A stretch of DNA of 64,000 nt from GCA-2746605 sp963710615 (GCA_963710615.1 CAVQBF010000008.1:558001-622000), one strand, 5' to 3'; numbered from the stretch's first letter, positions 9,060-19,381 are shown. Notes: generated from the letters alone by a model not told the origin. Translations and numbers: made by a program.

Positions 9060-10778
9060 ATGTCTATCAATATTGATATTTTAGAAGGCTCTAAAGCTAT
9101 TCAAGCATTAAATAGTTCTGAGAATATTAATAATTGGAAAAATTTCTACTTTGAGTGTGAATGTAAAACTTTTTTCCAATCACCAAATTTTGTAATTAAT
9201 TGGTATTCAACTTATGCTAGTGAATATGAACCTTTAATTATTATTGGTAAATCTGATTCGGAACTCATTGGACTTATCTTTTTAGCAAATTCAAAAAAAA
9301 ATAATTCAATTGTTCACGCTGGAGCTCATCAAGCTGAATATCATGGTTGGATTGCAAGAAAAAATTTTGAGAGTGCTTTTTTTATTGCATTTCTTAAAAA
9401 TGTACGTAATTATATTAAACACAAAACCTGGACATGGCGTTGGCTTCCTCCAGAGTTTAAAAGTGAATGGTTTGATCCAGAAGAATTAAGAACTCATAGA
9501 ATATTTACAAAACAAGTTCATGATCGTTCACCATATGTGAATCTAGATAGTTTAGATCGTTTAAATAAAATTAAAAAGAATTCTGCTGTTAAAACCAAAT
9601 TAAAAAGATACAATAAAATTGGTGAACTTACCCTCGAACATATAACATCCAAAGAAAGGGCAAAAAAATTATTTCCAGAACTTATGTTACAATATGATTT
9701 TAGACAAGCTTTGAAAAATGGGATTTTCCCTTTTGATCAAGATAAATGTAAAAAAGAATTCTATTTAAATAAAATGACATTTCCTGAAAATGTCCATTTT
9801 ACTGCACTTTTACTAAATAATGAACCGATTGCTTTTCATATTGGTGATTCTGATGATAAAACAGTTTTCTATAGTGTACCCACATTTAACACGTTAGAAA
9901 CTAAAAATTCACCGGGGACCTTACTTTTATTAAAACTTCTTGAGAAACTAGTAGAAGAAAATTATAAATATCTAGACTTGACACCTGGTTTAGACCCAAA
10001 CAAGGAAAAATTTGCCAATGCCTACAAGGATATTTATCAACTAACAATTTATTTTAGCTTCACTAAATATATTTATAGTAAAATAATTTTTCTTATTAAA
10101 AATTTTACTAAATATTTTGTAAAAAAAATACACGTTGATATAGATTTAGTAAAGAAAAAAGTTGATTGGTTTAAGATGAAACTAAAAAATATTTCAAAGA
10201 TTGAGTTTCATGAAATTCCTTCTAAAATCTTTTCATGGCTATACCAAAGTAACCATATTTACTTATACAGGTATAATTTAGAAAATTATGACAAAATTCG
10301 AAACTTTGAGACAAATAATGTAAGAGTTCAGCAGTACTTTGATTTATTATTTTATACAGAATCTATACCTTGGCTATCAAAGACAGATTTGGTAAGATTA
10401 GCCCAAAGTAGATTTGAAAACAATTCGTTTTTATTTACTATTATTCAGGATAGTAAACTTGCCCATTTTAGTTGGGCTGTTAAGAATAAAATTTCTCATC
10501 ATTTCAAAGAAGTTGGAGTTACGTATACCGCTCCCAAATCAAATGTTTTTCTTTACGATGCATATACCGATCCTATATTCAGAAATAAGGGCTACCATTT
10601 AGAATCATTGAACTATCGAATCAAAAAATTTGTTGAAGAAGGTATTGATAATATTTATATAACTGTATCAGAGAATAATGCAAAATCGAAAAGAAATCTT
10701 GAAAGGACTGGTTTTACTATTGAGAAAGAATTCAGACAAAAAGTTTATTTAAAGCATTTTTCACTTAAAAACTTTTAG
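9060..10778 (+). CDS. Two-domain acyltransferase: FemAB/BioF2-like plus second GNAT domain
   Basis: The N-terminal part (about residues 1-340) resembles the BioF2/CelD-type acetyltransferase family found in polysaccharide loci. It contains FFQSPNFVINWYSTYASEYE, AFHIGDSDDKT and YLDLTPGLDPNKEKFANAYK. The last 190 residues look like a separate GNAT domain. YTDPIFRNKGYHLESLNYRI gives the acetyl-CoA loop (R-N-K-G-Y) and VSENNAKSKRNLERTGF is the usual GNAT ending. A GTG lies directly before the chosen ATG; the ATG has AGGA at good spacing. It probably acylates a sugar or precursor in the cytoplasm. The tandem arrangement is unusual. No membrane segment is obvious. Confidence 0.7.
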   Translation: MSINIDILEGSKAIQALNSSENINNWKNFYFECECKTFFQSPNFVINWYSTYASEYEPLIIIGKSDSELIGLIFLANSKKNNSIVHAGAHQAEYHGWIARKNFESAFFIAFLKNVRNYIKHKTWTWRWLPPEFKSEWFDPEELRTHRIFTKQVHDRSPYVNLDSLDRLNKIKKNSAVKTKLKRYNKIGELTLEHITSKERAKKLFPELMLQYDFRQALKNGIFPFDQDKCKKEFYLNKMTFPENVHFTALLLNNEPIAFHIGDSDDKTVFYSVPTFNTLETKNSPGTLLLLKLLEKLVEENYKYLDLTPGLDPNKEKFANAYKDIYQLTIYFSFTKYIYSKIIFLIKNFTKYFVKKIHVDIDLVKKKVDWFKMKLKNISKIEFHEIPSKIFSWLYQSNHIYLYRYNLENYDKIRNFETNNVRVQQYFDLLFYTESIPWLSKTDLVRLAQSRFENNSFLFTIIQDSKLAHFSWAVKNKISHHFKEVGVTYTAPKSNVFLYDAYTDPIFRNKGYHLESLNYRIKKFVEEGIDNIYITVSENNAKSKRNLERTGFTIEKEFRQKVYLKHFSLKNF

Positions 10779-10854
10779 AATAATTATTTTGTAATTTTTC
10801 AAATAAGGAAGGGGAAATTTCTCCAAAAAAATAGATTTTGAATAAAATTTGGAG

Positions 10855-11964
10855 CTAATTTAATTTTTCTATAAAATCTTTCGCAGAAGTAATAGGGTTA
10901 TGGTTATTTACAACATAATCATAACAACTTTTGGCCAGATGCTCATAATCATTCTGATCCAATTTAATTATATCATTCAATACTGCTGGAAGAGTTTCGA
11001 AGTTTTCTGCAACTAGACCAACTTTATATCTCGAGATAATTTTATCAGGATTTACTTTTTGAGTTGTAACAATAGGAGTACCAACAGACCATGATTCCAA
11101 AAATGTGTTAGAGAAACCTTCTAGGAATGAAGTGTTTAACAAACATATAGCTTTTGCCAAAAAAAACCTTATCTCTGAGTTATTCACATAACCAACAAAT
11201 TCAACATTCATTAATTTTTTCATTTCTTCAATAGCCGATCCTGTACTTTCATCAATATCATCGTATGCAATACCTGCAATTTTAAATTTGGTTTTGGGAA
11301 ATTTTAGACAAATTTCCAATAGTGTATTTAGGTTTTTAATTTTCCTGAAATGACCAACCCAGGCAATGTAATTTCTTCCTGCTCTCGATTCAATTTTAAT
11401 GTTTTCAATAATATTTATTGTATTATAAATCTTAAATATTTTTTTATTTGGAAATTCATTTTTCAACATTTTTAGCTGATATTCATTTTGAACACTAAAA
11501 ATGTCAACAAGCGATCTACTTCTTTTATAGAAAAATAATTCAAACCCTCTAATAAAAGAATTTGTTCTATCATCAACATCTGCATCACTAGCAATTCGGT
11601 GAATAAATTTTTTGTTCGCGATTCTACTACTAACACCAATTATTGCAGTATGTAAATTTGCACCCCCTTGAATAATAAAATCAGGATTGTATTTATTAAT
11701 ATTTTTAATGACAGATGGAATTTGTAAATATATTGTCCTAAGTTTTGGAATCCCTTTATTCCTATCATAACATTCAATAATTTCAATATTTTCATCAATA
11801 GTAATTATTTCTTTTGCACCTTTCCAGGTTAATAATGCAACTTCATGATTCAACTTTTTAAATGCTCTTATCCAATTTAAGAATTCTACAGCAATCCCCC
11901 CTTCAAACTCAGCTTTACCAGAGAGCAAATAGGGTAAAGAAAAGTTGAAAAAAAGTATTTTCAT
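10855..11964 (-). CDS. Glycosyltransferase family 4
   Basis: The 369-residue protein has a GT4 plan. The N-terminus is MKILFFNFSLPYLLSGKAEF with GGIAVEFLNW. The middle has NPDFIIQGGANLHTAIIG and KFIHRIASDADVDDRT, a variant seen in capsule GT4 enzymes. The donor side has IAWVGHFRKIKNLNTLLEIC and FLEGFSNTFLESWSVGTPIV. It runs convergent to the acyltransferase gene, with 76 bases between their ends. It is last in a three-gene leftward group. The sugar is unknown. Confidence 0.85.
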   Translation of the reverse strand: MKILFFNFSLPYLLSGKAEFEGGIAVEFLNWIRAFKKLNHEVALLTWKGAKEIITIDENIEIIECYDRNKGIPKLRTIYLQIPSVIKNINKYNPDFIIQGGANLHTAIIGVSSRIANKKFIHRIASDADVDDRTNSFIRGFELFFYKRSRSLVDIFSVQNEYQLKMLKNEFPNKKIFKIYNTINIIENIKIESRAGRNYIAWVGHFRKIKNLNTLLEICLKFPKTKFKIAGIAYDDIDESTGSAIEEMKKLMNVEFVGYVNNSEIRFFLAKAICLLNTSFLEGFSNTFLESWSVGTPIVTTQKVNPDKIISRYKVGLVAENFETLPAVLNDIIKLDQNDYEHLAKSCYDYVVNNHNPITSAKDFIEKLN

Positions 11965-11990
11965 TAAATCCTCACTTATTTCTTTTGATA

Positions 11991-13646
11991 TTAAAAGATT
12001 TTTCTTCTTTTTTTAAGGACATCGATTATTGTAAACTCATTTTTATAATTCAAAGTATGTGTCCCTAAATATCTCTTCCCCCAACTAGGCTCAATATTGA
12101 GAATCTCTGTTTCAGCGTATTCATTCTCATTCAATTTAACAATTTCATTTAATTTTAAACCATAGCCATATCGTTTAGAACAATTTTGACTTGGCCTGTA
12201 GATATTATTGTTATAAATAAAAATATGTCCTGCTGGTCTAGCAGATTTAACGTCTGAAATTATAGGATTCATTGGATGTGGCACCCAATGCCCAGATTTA
12301 AAATTGTCGGTATAAAACAAAAATAATTCGTCATATATTGATACACCTTCAATTTCTTTAATATTTGTAAAAAGCCACCACTTATTGTTGTAATAGAAAA
12401 GATTAGTATCGACAGCTATTATATTTTCCATCAAAGTTTTTTCAAGTTTCCATTTATCTGGAAAATGTAGGCACTTGTATAGTTCAATAGTCTTATTTTC
12501 AGAAGTTTCTGGAATCATATATAAATTTTCGTTAATATTAAATAAATAGGGAAAAGACATATGATATTTGTTTTCAATTACAATTTTAGAATTAGAATAT
12601 TGACCGTTTTTCTCTAGTTCAATATAACTTATATGAGCTTTTTTGTTTTTATAAATATATTCCTCAAAAAATAAATAGTATTTGCCATCTTTTTTTACAA
12701 AATCAGGATCAGCCCAAAATCTATCTTTGGGTGGAATTATTTTACTTAAATCATTCAAATTGTTAGCTAATTTATTCTCAAAATTTATTAAATAATGTAA
12801 TTCCCATTGTTCATTATACAATAAGTCACTCAATTTATTTTTAACATACTTATATAAAAATATAATTATCAATAAAGACATTTGGAAGTTGCTAGGGATA
12901 TTATAGATTTTATTCGAATATATTTGAGGATGTTGGTTTTCTAAAAATAATTTTTCAAAAAATGAATCTTTTCCGCAATCATACAATTCTTTTATTTTTC
13001 TAGGAACTATTATTGATGCTTTCCAATATAAATTTGCTGCATTTCTTGAAACTGAATGAGGATCGGTTAGAGAAAATGAGCTATATAAATTATAAGTTTC
13101 ATTATTTCCTTCACATTTTATGTTGAGCATTATTCCTGTTTGAGGTTCACTTTTTAAAACTTCCCAAAAGCCAGCAGGAGTGCTAATAAAACGGGAATGG
13201 TCACTATAAATAATTTCCCACATTCCATATTGGGGTACTTTTGGTATTGTAAATTCACTTTTATTAGAGCATAAATTTATAATAAGATCCAAATTATAGT
13301 CCTCAATTTTGTCAGAATTCTTTCCGTTCGACTGTTTGATCTTATCAGGATTAAGTGCAATTTTTAGGTTTGGAATATTTGTAAAAAACTTTAAGTCGGT
13401 TTTTTTGAAAGGATTATGAGTAACTTTAAATATTCTTTTTTCTAGATGAGAAAAGATCAAAAAAAATAATTTTTTAAATAAATCAGTAAGTTTTGATAAG
13501 TCTGATCTTATTTGATTTTGATCTAAAATAATAAATAATTTTACTTCTGCGTAATTTGTCTCATTTAATTTGTGAACCATCCTTTCAATCCAAACAGGCA
13601 TACTTGTCGAGTCAATAAGAATACCGATGTTTATTTTTTTATACAT
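11991..13646 (-). CDS. Formyltransferase-like N-terminus with GINT1-type beta-propeller-like domain
   Basis: The 551-residue protein starts with NIGILIDSTSMPVWIERMVH, resembling the formyltransferase-like Rossmann segment of a family often annotated as glucosamine inositolphosphorylceramide transferase (GINT1)-like. The C-terminal half (about 300-540) repeats a strand pattern: DRFWADPDFVKKDGKYYLFF, YHMSFPYLFNINENLYMIPE, NLFYYNNKWWLFTN and SARPAGHIFIYNNNIYRPSQ. This is typical of a five-bladed, glycoside hydrolase 43-like fold. Bacterial members sit in polysaccharide clusters and their activity is poorly known. A sugar-modifying role is inference. No signal peptide is seen. Confidence 0.6.
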   Translation of the reverse strand: MYKKINIGILIDSTSMPVWIERMVHKLNETNYAEVKLFIILDQNQIRSDLSKLTDLFKKLFFLIFSHLEKRIFKVTHNPFKKTDLKFFTNIPNLKIALNPDKIKQSNGKNSDKIEDYNLDLIINLCSNKSEFTIPKVPQYGMWEIIYSDHSRFISTPAGFWEVLKSEPQTGIMLNIKCEGNNETYNLYSSFSLTDPHSVSRNAANLYWKASIIVPRKIKELYDCGKDSFFEKLFLENQHPQIYSNKIYNIPSNFQMSLLIIIFLYKYVKNKLSDLLYNEQWELHYLINFENKLANNLNDLSKIIPPKDRFWADPDFVKKDGKYYLFFEEYIYKNKKAHISYIELEKNGQYSNSKIVIENKYHMSFPYLFNINENLYMIPETSENKTIELYKCLHFPDKWKLEKTLMENIIAVDTNLFYYNNKWWLFTNIKEIEGVSIYDELFLFYTDNFKSGHWVPHPMNPIISDVKSARPAGHIFIYNNNIYRPSQNCSKRYGYGLKLNEIVKLNENEYAETEILNIEPSWGKRYLGTHTLNYKNEFTIIDVLKKRRKIF

Positions 13647-13879
13647 TTGTCAATCTATTTTATTAGAAGAAATCAATTTAGAAACACCATACTTATATTT
13701 TAAATTATCTTTATAGGCATAATAAACCATATTGAACAAAATTTATATCAAATAAATCCTCCCACTAAAAAAACATGATAAAATAAATAGAAATAATTAT
13801 TTTTTTTCTAATTACTAACAAATAAGAAAATTAAATAAACAAGTCAATATTCTTGCTCTAAATCAAACAGCAAAACCAT

Positions 13880-15019
13880 TCATTTTTTATCTTTAGTACT
13901 ATCAAAAAATGTTAGCCAATACAAAACTTCAACGCCAAGTACATCTGAAACTTTATATAGATCACTATTATATAGTCTGTCATTCTCATCCATGCATAAG
14001 TAAAGTCTGTCGTTATACAAATATTTGGCAATTCTATGAAGCATTTGTTTGGTAATTTCGTTTTTTACTTTTCCTTTTAATGCTAAAAGAGAGGTGATAT
14101 TCGAGATAATATATTGATTATAATGCATAATTTCAGTCTCAAAAAGCCTATTACAACTATCGAACTGATTAATAAGAAATTCAATTGCTTTTTTATTCTT
14201 ACTTATTAATTTACTTTTGATTTTTCCATCTAAATATTTTGAAGGCAAGCAGAATTCTAAAGTTAAAATTACTATTGGATGATATAATAATAAATAAGTA
14301 CCCTGCCTTTTAAGATTGTAAGGATAATGACCATCATCGGCAAGTTTTTCAGTACATAATTTGATCGAGTCATTCATTGCTATATCAATTTCTTCTGAAT
14401 AATGATATTCCAAAAGTAAACTACATGCATAAGCAAATGTTGAAGCTGAATTGAGACACCAAAAATAATCACCGGACGTATGAATTAGACTCGTTTCTTT
14501 AGTGTATAAATTTCTAAGCATAGCCTCCATTGTAGAAACTGCTACTTTTAAATAATTTTCGTCATTAGTAATTTCATAAGCTCTTATAATTGCTAACGTT
14601 GACCATACTGAAGCAATTCCTTCGTCTTGCAGATTCCAAGAGGCTTGATTAAACTTAAACAAACCATTATTATCTCTCATCGAAATTAGATAATTTGTTA
14701 ATTGTTTAATCAAATAAGTATGATTAAAATTTCCAAGATTATCATTTCTTGTAATGGCAGAATTACTTAAGATTAGTATTACTCTAGCTTGGCTTAAAAC
14801 CATTGGAGAATTCTTGTTTTTAACATCTGAATTAAAGTAATATCCATTTTCTGCCATCCTTAAATTTTTCAAAATATGTTTCCATAAAAAAATCTTTAGA
14901 TCCTCAACATTAACCGTTTCAGATGATTCGACTCTCCTTTCAAATTTGTTGTGCAAAAAAATTCTTACCTTATCAAAAAGCAAGAAAACGTTATAAATGA
15001 ATGTCCTAAAAATTTTCAT
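13880..15019 (-). CDS. Predicted alpha/alpha-toroid protein of the polysaccharide locus
   Basis: I do not recognise a named family for this 379-residue protein. It shows regular helical repeats with aromatic turns: SMRDNNGLFKFNQASWNLQD, EGIASVWSTLAIIRAYEITN, LNSASTFAYACSLLLEYHYS and ADDGHYPYNLKRQGTYLLLY. This resembles the six-hairpin toroid of glycoside hydrolases, epimerases and some lyases. There is no convincing signal peptide, though the first 25 residues are hydrophobic and basic. It is first in a leftward three-gene group with a GINT1-like protein and a GT4. A sugar-polymer substrate is likely from context only. Confidence 0.55.
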   Translation of the reverse strand: MKIFRTFIYNVFLLFDKVRIFLHNKFERRVESSETVNVEDLKIFLWKHILKNLRMAENGYYFNSDVKNKNSPMVLSQARVILILSNSAITRNDNLGNFNHTYLIKQLTNYLISMRDNNGLFKFNQASWNLQDEGIASVWSTLAIIRAYEITNDENYLKVAVSTMEAMLRNLYTKETSLIHTSGDYFWCLNSASTFAYACSLLLEYHYSEEIDIAMNDSIKLCTEKLADDGHYPYNLKRQGTYLLLYHPIVILTLEFCLPSKYLDGKIKSKLISKNKKAIEFLINQFDSCNRLFETEIMHYNQYIISNITSLLALKGKVKNEITKQMLHRIAKYLYNDRLYLCMDENDRLYNSDLYKVSDVLGVEVLYWLTFFDSTKDKK

Positions 15020-15238
15020 AACTTGTTGATACTAATTCTAGAAATCTATTAATTGCATTTATGATAGTTGTATTTACACAGTAAATTTATTAAAAATAAT
15101 AATGATATGAGACTTTATAAATATTATGGGAAATTTTGTACAAAAAACTCCAAATTTCTTTACATAATAATTTATCAAAACTATCTTTAATAAATATTTT
15201 TACTTCCGATAATGAAGTGGAATATTAGGAAAAAAAAG

Positions 15239-18046
15239 ATGAATAAAATTATTGTAATAATTTTTTTATTAAATAATTTAATTTTTTCTCAAAAAAATTA
15301 TTTTGTTACAAAAAGTGGTGATGGAAATTTCCGTACAATTTCTGAACTGAATAATTTTCAGTTCAATGCTGGAGATATTGTAAGCTTTAAGAGTGGAGAA
15401 CAGTTTTCTGACGCAATCTTGAAATGCCAAACCGGAGTAACATATAATACATATGGCGGTAATGTAAAAGCTATTTTAGGTGATTATGACGGGAAAGGAT
15501 TTTACAAGACTGTTAGCATTGATAATGGGGGTGTAACTTTAGAAAATCTTAAATTTTACAGTAATGGTGAAATTAGGGATCCTAATTCACCAAAATATAC
15601 TATGATTATTGAATATACAGTTGGCGGCTGGACTTTAAGAAATTGTGAGCTTATTGGCGGCTCTTGGGGCCATAAGCCTTGGTTCGTGGGTATACATAGT
15701 AAAACTGGGGGTATAAATAAACCAATTAATATTACTTACAATGAAATTCATGATATGAATATTGGGATCAAAGTAGTACAACCATATAATTTCAATATTA
15801 GCTTCAACAAAATGTATAATTTCTGGCGATACGATGCCTTTATGGATAGAGGCGGTTATGCAATAGGGACTGGGGGCACATTTGATGGTGATACTTGGGA
15901 TGCAGATTATACACTTCATATTCACCATAATGAAATATTTAATTTTGAGTATGTCGCTCTTGGTGTGGGTAACTCAAGAATGTTAATCGAATATAATAAT
16001 ATCCATAGTAATTTGGATGAACGAATTTATCGCGGTGGAGTAAAACATGGCTCAATAGGTAAAATATTTGATAATACTGGTGTAAGTTTAGGGGGTCTGG
16101 GGACTGTTTTCAGATATAACTACATTCATAACTTAGTAAGGCGTGGTGAAACAAATCACACTTATGGAAAACAAACTAATGAAATGATAGATGCTCAAAC
16201 TTTTACTGTAAAAAGTACTAATAATGGCAATGAGAGAGCTATATATGAATATTCAGTTTATGAAAATGCTAATGATTTCGGAGATCATTTTGGTGATGAA
16301 CCAGGAGAAAGCCCAGATGCCATAATTAGTGGACTAGGTTATTCAAATATTTGGATACACAATAATATATTTGAGAATTGCAGCAACAAATTGTTCTCAA
16401 GAAGTGCGATTGTAAAAAATGGTTATGGTCCAAATAATTATCGAATTGATCTACCAACATACCTGGTAAACAATACAATTCTTAATTGTGGATATTTGGA
16501 CTATATAACTGGAGATAACGGTTTTATTACAACCGAGTGGACAATGGCATCTGACCATTTTCAAATAAATAATATTATTGATTATACTAATACTAATGCA
16601 AGATATGCTGTTTATTTGAAGGGAAATAATTCTTCTGATGAAGGTAAAATATTTTTTGATTATAATATTTATACAAAACAGAGCGGATTTGTAACAAAAG
16701 CTCCAATCCCTGGAGAAAATAAAGCGGTTTTTGACAGAGACGGTAAAGGAAATAAATTAACCGGTGCAAATGAACAATACTTAAAGAATCCTAATTGGAA
16801 TAATGTTTCTGCAACATTTTTTGCTCCTAATATTGGTATAAATGGAACTGATATACCAGATGTAAGAATTATTGAAGGGGGCAGCGCACATAATAAAGGC
16901 ATGCCTTACAATCAAATTGGAGATAATTTTACAGTTAAAGGACAAAAACACCAAAAAGGAAAAGATCCGACTGGAAGAAATTTTGCTTTTGATATTTTAG
17001 GAAATTTAAGATCGACAAATGATATTGGTGCTGTTGGAGCAATTACTGGTATTACCATTGACAATCCTCAATCATCTTCCATGATACCAAAAATAATAGT
17101 CCAACCCGGCAATATATCTGCAATAACTGGTAATGATATCACATTAACTCTTACTGCCACTTGCGATGAACCTATTGGCTATCAATGGTGGAGGTCCCCA
17201 TTTGTAAATGTGATTGAGAGTAAGATAACAAACAATGAAAAATATTCAGGTGCTACAACAAATACTTTAACAATTAGAAATATATCGGCTTCCGATGCTG
17301 AAGTTAATTATGTTTGTGAAGTTTATAATATCAATGATCATGCAAATCTATGGGTAAACTCAAATCCGATTTCTCTAGTTATTTCACAAAGTTCAGGATC
17401 TACTGAAGGCAACACTCTAAAAATTTATTTAGAAGCAGCTTATAAGAATGGGCAAATGGAAACAACACTTAATTCAGCAAAATTATTTCCTGTAGTGCAG
17501 CCTTATAATAGCGCTCCTTGGAATTTGCACAATAACGTTGAGATTACCGAAATTAAATCAAATTATGTCGATTGGATCATTGTAGAACTAAGAAAAGAAT
17601 TATCTCAGGCGACTTATAGTAAACCAGCAATATTAACAAGTGAAGGAAAAGTTTTAAACCCAAACGGCACAAATTTTTCGTTCGAAAATATTGAAAATGA
17701 TCAATACTATATTTCCATATTTCATCGAAATCATCTCAATGTGATCAGCAGTGAAAAAGTAGATATTCGAAAAGACGAACCATTAAACTATAACTTTACC
17801 GATTCATCCTCAAAAGCATTAGGAGTAAATTCATTAACGGATATTGGGGATGGAATATTTGGTATGTATGCCGGAGATGCGGATGCAAATGGTGTAATAA
17901 ATAATCTGGATTTTGGAAATGTGGCAAATCATATACTAAATAAAGGATATCTTAACAATGATTTGGATATGAACGGTATTATCAACGTTCTTGATTATAA
18001 TAAAATAAATAAAAATATTCTGAAAAAAGCTTACTATGAGAAGTAG
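15239..18046 (+). CDS. Secreted parallel beta-helix (polysaccharide lyase-like) protein with Ig-like, shared C-terminal and dockerin-like domains
   Basis: An in-frame ATG at 15212 exists, but the one at 15239 has AGGA at 15227-15230 and gives a clean signal peptide, MNKIIVIIFLLNNLIFSQ. With residues counted from 15212, about 30-580 carry beta-helix turns such as ITYNEIHDMNIGIKV, LHIHHNEIFNFEYVALGVGN and IWIHNNIFENC, as in pectate/alginate lyase-type proteins. An Ig-like domain spans about 626-726 (YQWWRS, VNYVCEVYN). The module shared with three nearby proteins spans about 736-853. Residues 886-933 hold two dockerin-like calcium loops, DADANGVINNLDF and DLDMNGIINVLDY. There is no T9SS sorting domain. 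It probably cleaves or binds the locus polysaccharide outside the cell. Confidence 0.75.
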   Translation: MNKIIVIIFLLNNLIFSQKNYFVTKSGDGNFRTISELNNFQFNAGDIVSFKSGEQFSDAILKCQTGVTYNTYGGNVKAILGDYDGKGFYKTVSIDNGGVTLENLKFYSNGEIRDPNSPKYTMIIEYTVGGWTLRNCELIGGSWGHKPWFVGIHSKTGGINKPINITYNEIHDMNIGIKVVQPYNFNISFNKMYNFWRYDAFMDRGGYAIGTGGTFDGDTWDADYTLHIHHNEIFNFEYVALGVGNSRMLIEYNNIHSNLDERIYRGGVKHGSIGKIFDNTGVSLGGLGTVFRYNYIHNLVRRGETNHTYGKQTNEMIDAQTFTVKSTNNGNERAIYEYSVYENANDFGDHFGDEPGESPDAIISGLGYSNIWIHNNIFENCSNKLFSRSAIVKNGYGPNNYRIDLPTYLVNNTILNCGYLDYITGDNGFITTEWTMASDHFQINNIIDYTNTNARYAVYLKGNNSSDEGKIFFDYNIYTKQSGFVTKAPIPGENKAVFDRDGKGNKLTGANEQYLKNPNWNNVSATFFAPNIGINGTDIPDVRIIEGGSAHNKGMPYNQIGDNFTVKGQKHQKGKDPTGRNFAFDILGNLRSTNDIGAVGAITGITIDNPQSSSMIPKIIVQPGNISAITGNDITLTLTATCDEPIGYQWWRSPFVNVIESKITNNEKYSGATTNTLTIRNISASDAEVNYVCEVYNINDHANLWVNSNPISLVISQSSGSTEGNTLKIYLEAAYKNGQMETTLNSAKLFPVVQPYNSAPWNLHNNVEITEIKSNYVDWIIVELRKELSQATYSKPAILTSEGKVLNPNGTNFSFENIENDQYYISIFHRNHLNVISSEKVDIRKDEPLNYNFTDSSSKALGVNSLTDIGDGIFGMYAGDADANGVINNLDFGNVANHILNKGYLNNDLDMNGIINVLDYNKINKNILKKAYYEK

Positions 18047-18057
18047 GAAATCTGACA

Positions 18058-19152
18058 ATGAAACCATTTTTGTTGGAATTTAATTATAATGATAGACCCC
18101 ATTTATACCAAATATATACAGGTCTATCAAAATTAGCAGAAAAAAATGTGGTTGAGCTTAAGGTCCATACCAAAATTAATACTAGACCAAAACATTCGAT
18201 CCTAGAAATTAAAGTAAATAAAACAAAAAACATTGTTTTTGATACGTTAGATGGATTTAATTGGATTGACGGTACCATAGAAGAAAATTTAGAATATTTT
18301 CAAAAAACATTTTTCAATGTGGATTATTATTTCAAACGAAGCTATAATGATTTGCTTAAAAAGTATTCACCTGAAAATTGTCAAGTCCTTCCATTAGGAC
18401 TTAATTATTTAGTTTATCCTTCCATACCTATTGTAGATTCCGATCTAAAAGAAAAAGCAAAACATTATATTAAAAACAATAAGATCTCAAAGAAATTTTT
18501 ATCTTTTAAAACTGATGAGTATAAAAGCGAGATCTTTGAATTTTATCCAATTATTGGTCAATCAATAAAGATATTATTTTTAACTCGCCTCTGGAATCCT
18601 GATGATGTAAAATCTGATAGCTTAAAATATGACCGAGATAAAATAAACAAATGCAGGGTGCGATACATTAATATTTGTAGAGAGGAATTTGGAGACATAT
18701 TTACAGGCGGGATTACAGATGATGAATTTTCAAGAAGTTATGCTCCAGAATTTCTGATTCCGCAGAATATCAGTAAAAAAACTAATTTTTTGAATCTGCT
18801 CAAGGATCATCAAATTTGTATTGCGACAACTGGTCTACATAATTCCATTGGATGGAAATTTGGCGAATATGTTGCAGCCTCAAGAGGAATAATAAGCGAA
18901 CCTTTACATTACACAATCCCTGGCAATTTTAGAAAACCTTCCAATTATCTTGAATTTTCTAATGATATGAACCTTATCAATAATATTTATTATCTCTTGC
19001 AGAATAAAGAACATCTTCAACAAATGATGCTGAATAATTTACATTACTACAACAATTTTCTAAAACCTGAAAACTTAATTTTCAATTCTTTAATGGAAAT
19101 TAATTCATCAAAGCAAAATTCAAATAATTTTATAAAAAGCAAAGTTAGTTGA
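18058..19152 (+). CDS. Glycosyltransferase-like protein, GT-B/CgeB-like
   Basis: The 364-residue cytoplasmic protein has no signal peptide. The C-terminal part contains CIATTGLHNSIGWKFGEYVA followed by ASRGIISEPLHYTIPG. This looks like the donor-side helix and loop of glycosyl-transferase-1-2 (CgeB-like) proteins, where a conserved Glu lies in the GE segment. The N-terminal half shows weaker similarity: FDTLDGFNWIDG and YFKRSYNDLL. It begins 11 bases after the beta-helix gene and is probably co-transcribed with it. It is the only non-secreted protein in this sub-block. The activity call is moderate. Confidence 0.55.
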   Translation: MKPFLLEFNYNDRPHLYQIYTGLSKLAEKNVVELKVHTKINTRPKHSILEIKVNKTKNIVFDTLDGFNWIDGTIEENLEYFQKTFFNVDYYFKRSYNDLLKKYSPENCQVLPLGLNYLVYPSIPIVDSDLKEKAKHYIKNNKISKKFLSFKTDEYKSEIFEFYPIIGQSIKILFLTRLWNPDDVKSDSLKYDRDKINKCRVRYINICREEFGDIFTGGITDDEFSRSYAPEFLIPQNISKKTNFLNLLKDHQICIATTGLHNSIGWKFGEYVAASRGIISEPLHYTIPGNFRKPSNYLEFSNDMNLINNIYYLLQNKEHLQQMMLNNLHYYNNFLKPENLIFNSLMEINSSKQNSNNFIKSKVS

Positions 19153-19357
19153 TTATTTAAATTTTTGCTAATGTTTCAATAAAAACAATTATTAATTTAT
19201 TTAGATTTTATTTCATCTGATAATTGCTTGAGTATAAATTATTTGCTGAAAATCATCATTGACTATAAAGTACTTCCCGAGTTTCCCTTGGAGTAAAAAT
19301 TAAAATATTTGTTTCACAATTTTAAAACATACCAATTTTTGGACTATTAGGATATAT

Positions 19358-19381
19358 AGATTTAAATATCTGTTTAAATCT
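19358..19381. promoter_or_regulatory. Inverted repeat upstream of the CotH gene
   Basis: AGATTTAA at 19358-19365 is mirrored by TTAAATCT at 19374-19381 around an 8-base spacer, 56 bases before the CotH start. It could be an operator or hairpin in the 284-base gap 19153-19436. In DNA this AT-rich, chance cannot be excluded. Nothing else stands out in that gap. Confidence 0.25.

Noticed and set aside
10800..10825. GGGGAAATTTCTCC as a terminator between convergent genes
   Set aside because: The arms leave no room for a loop, so no stable hairpin can form.
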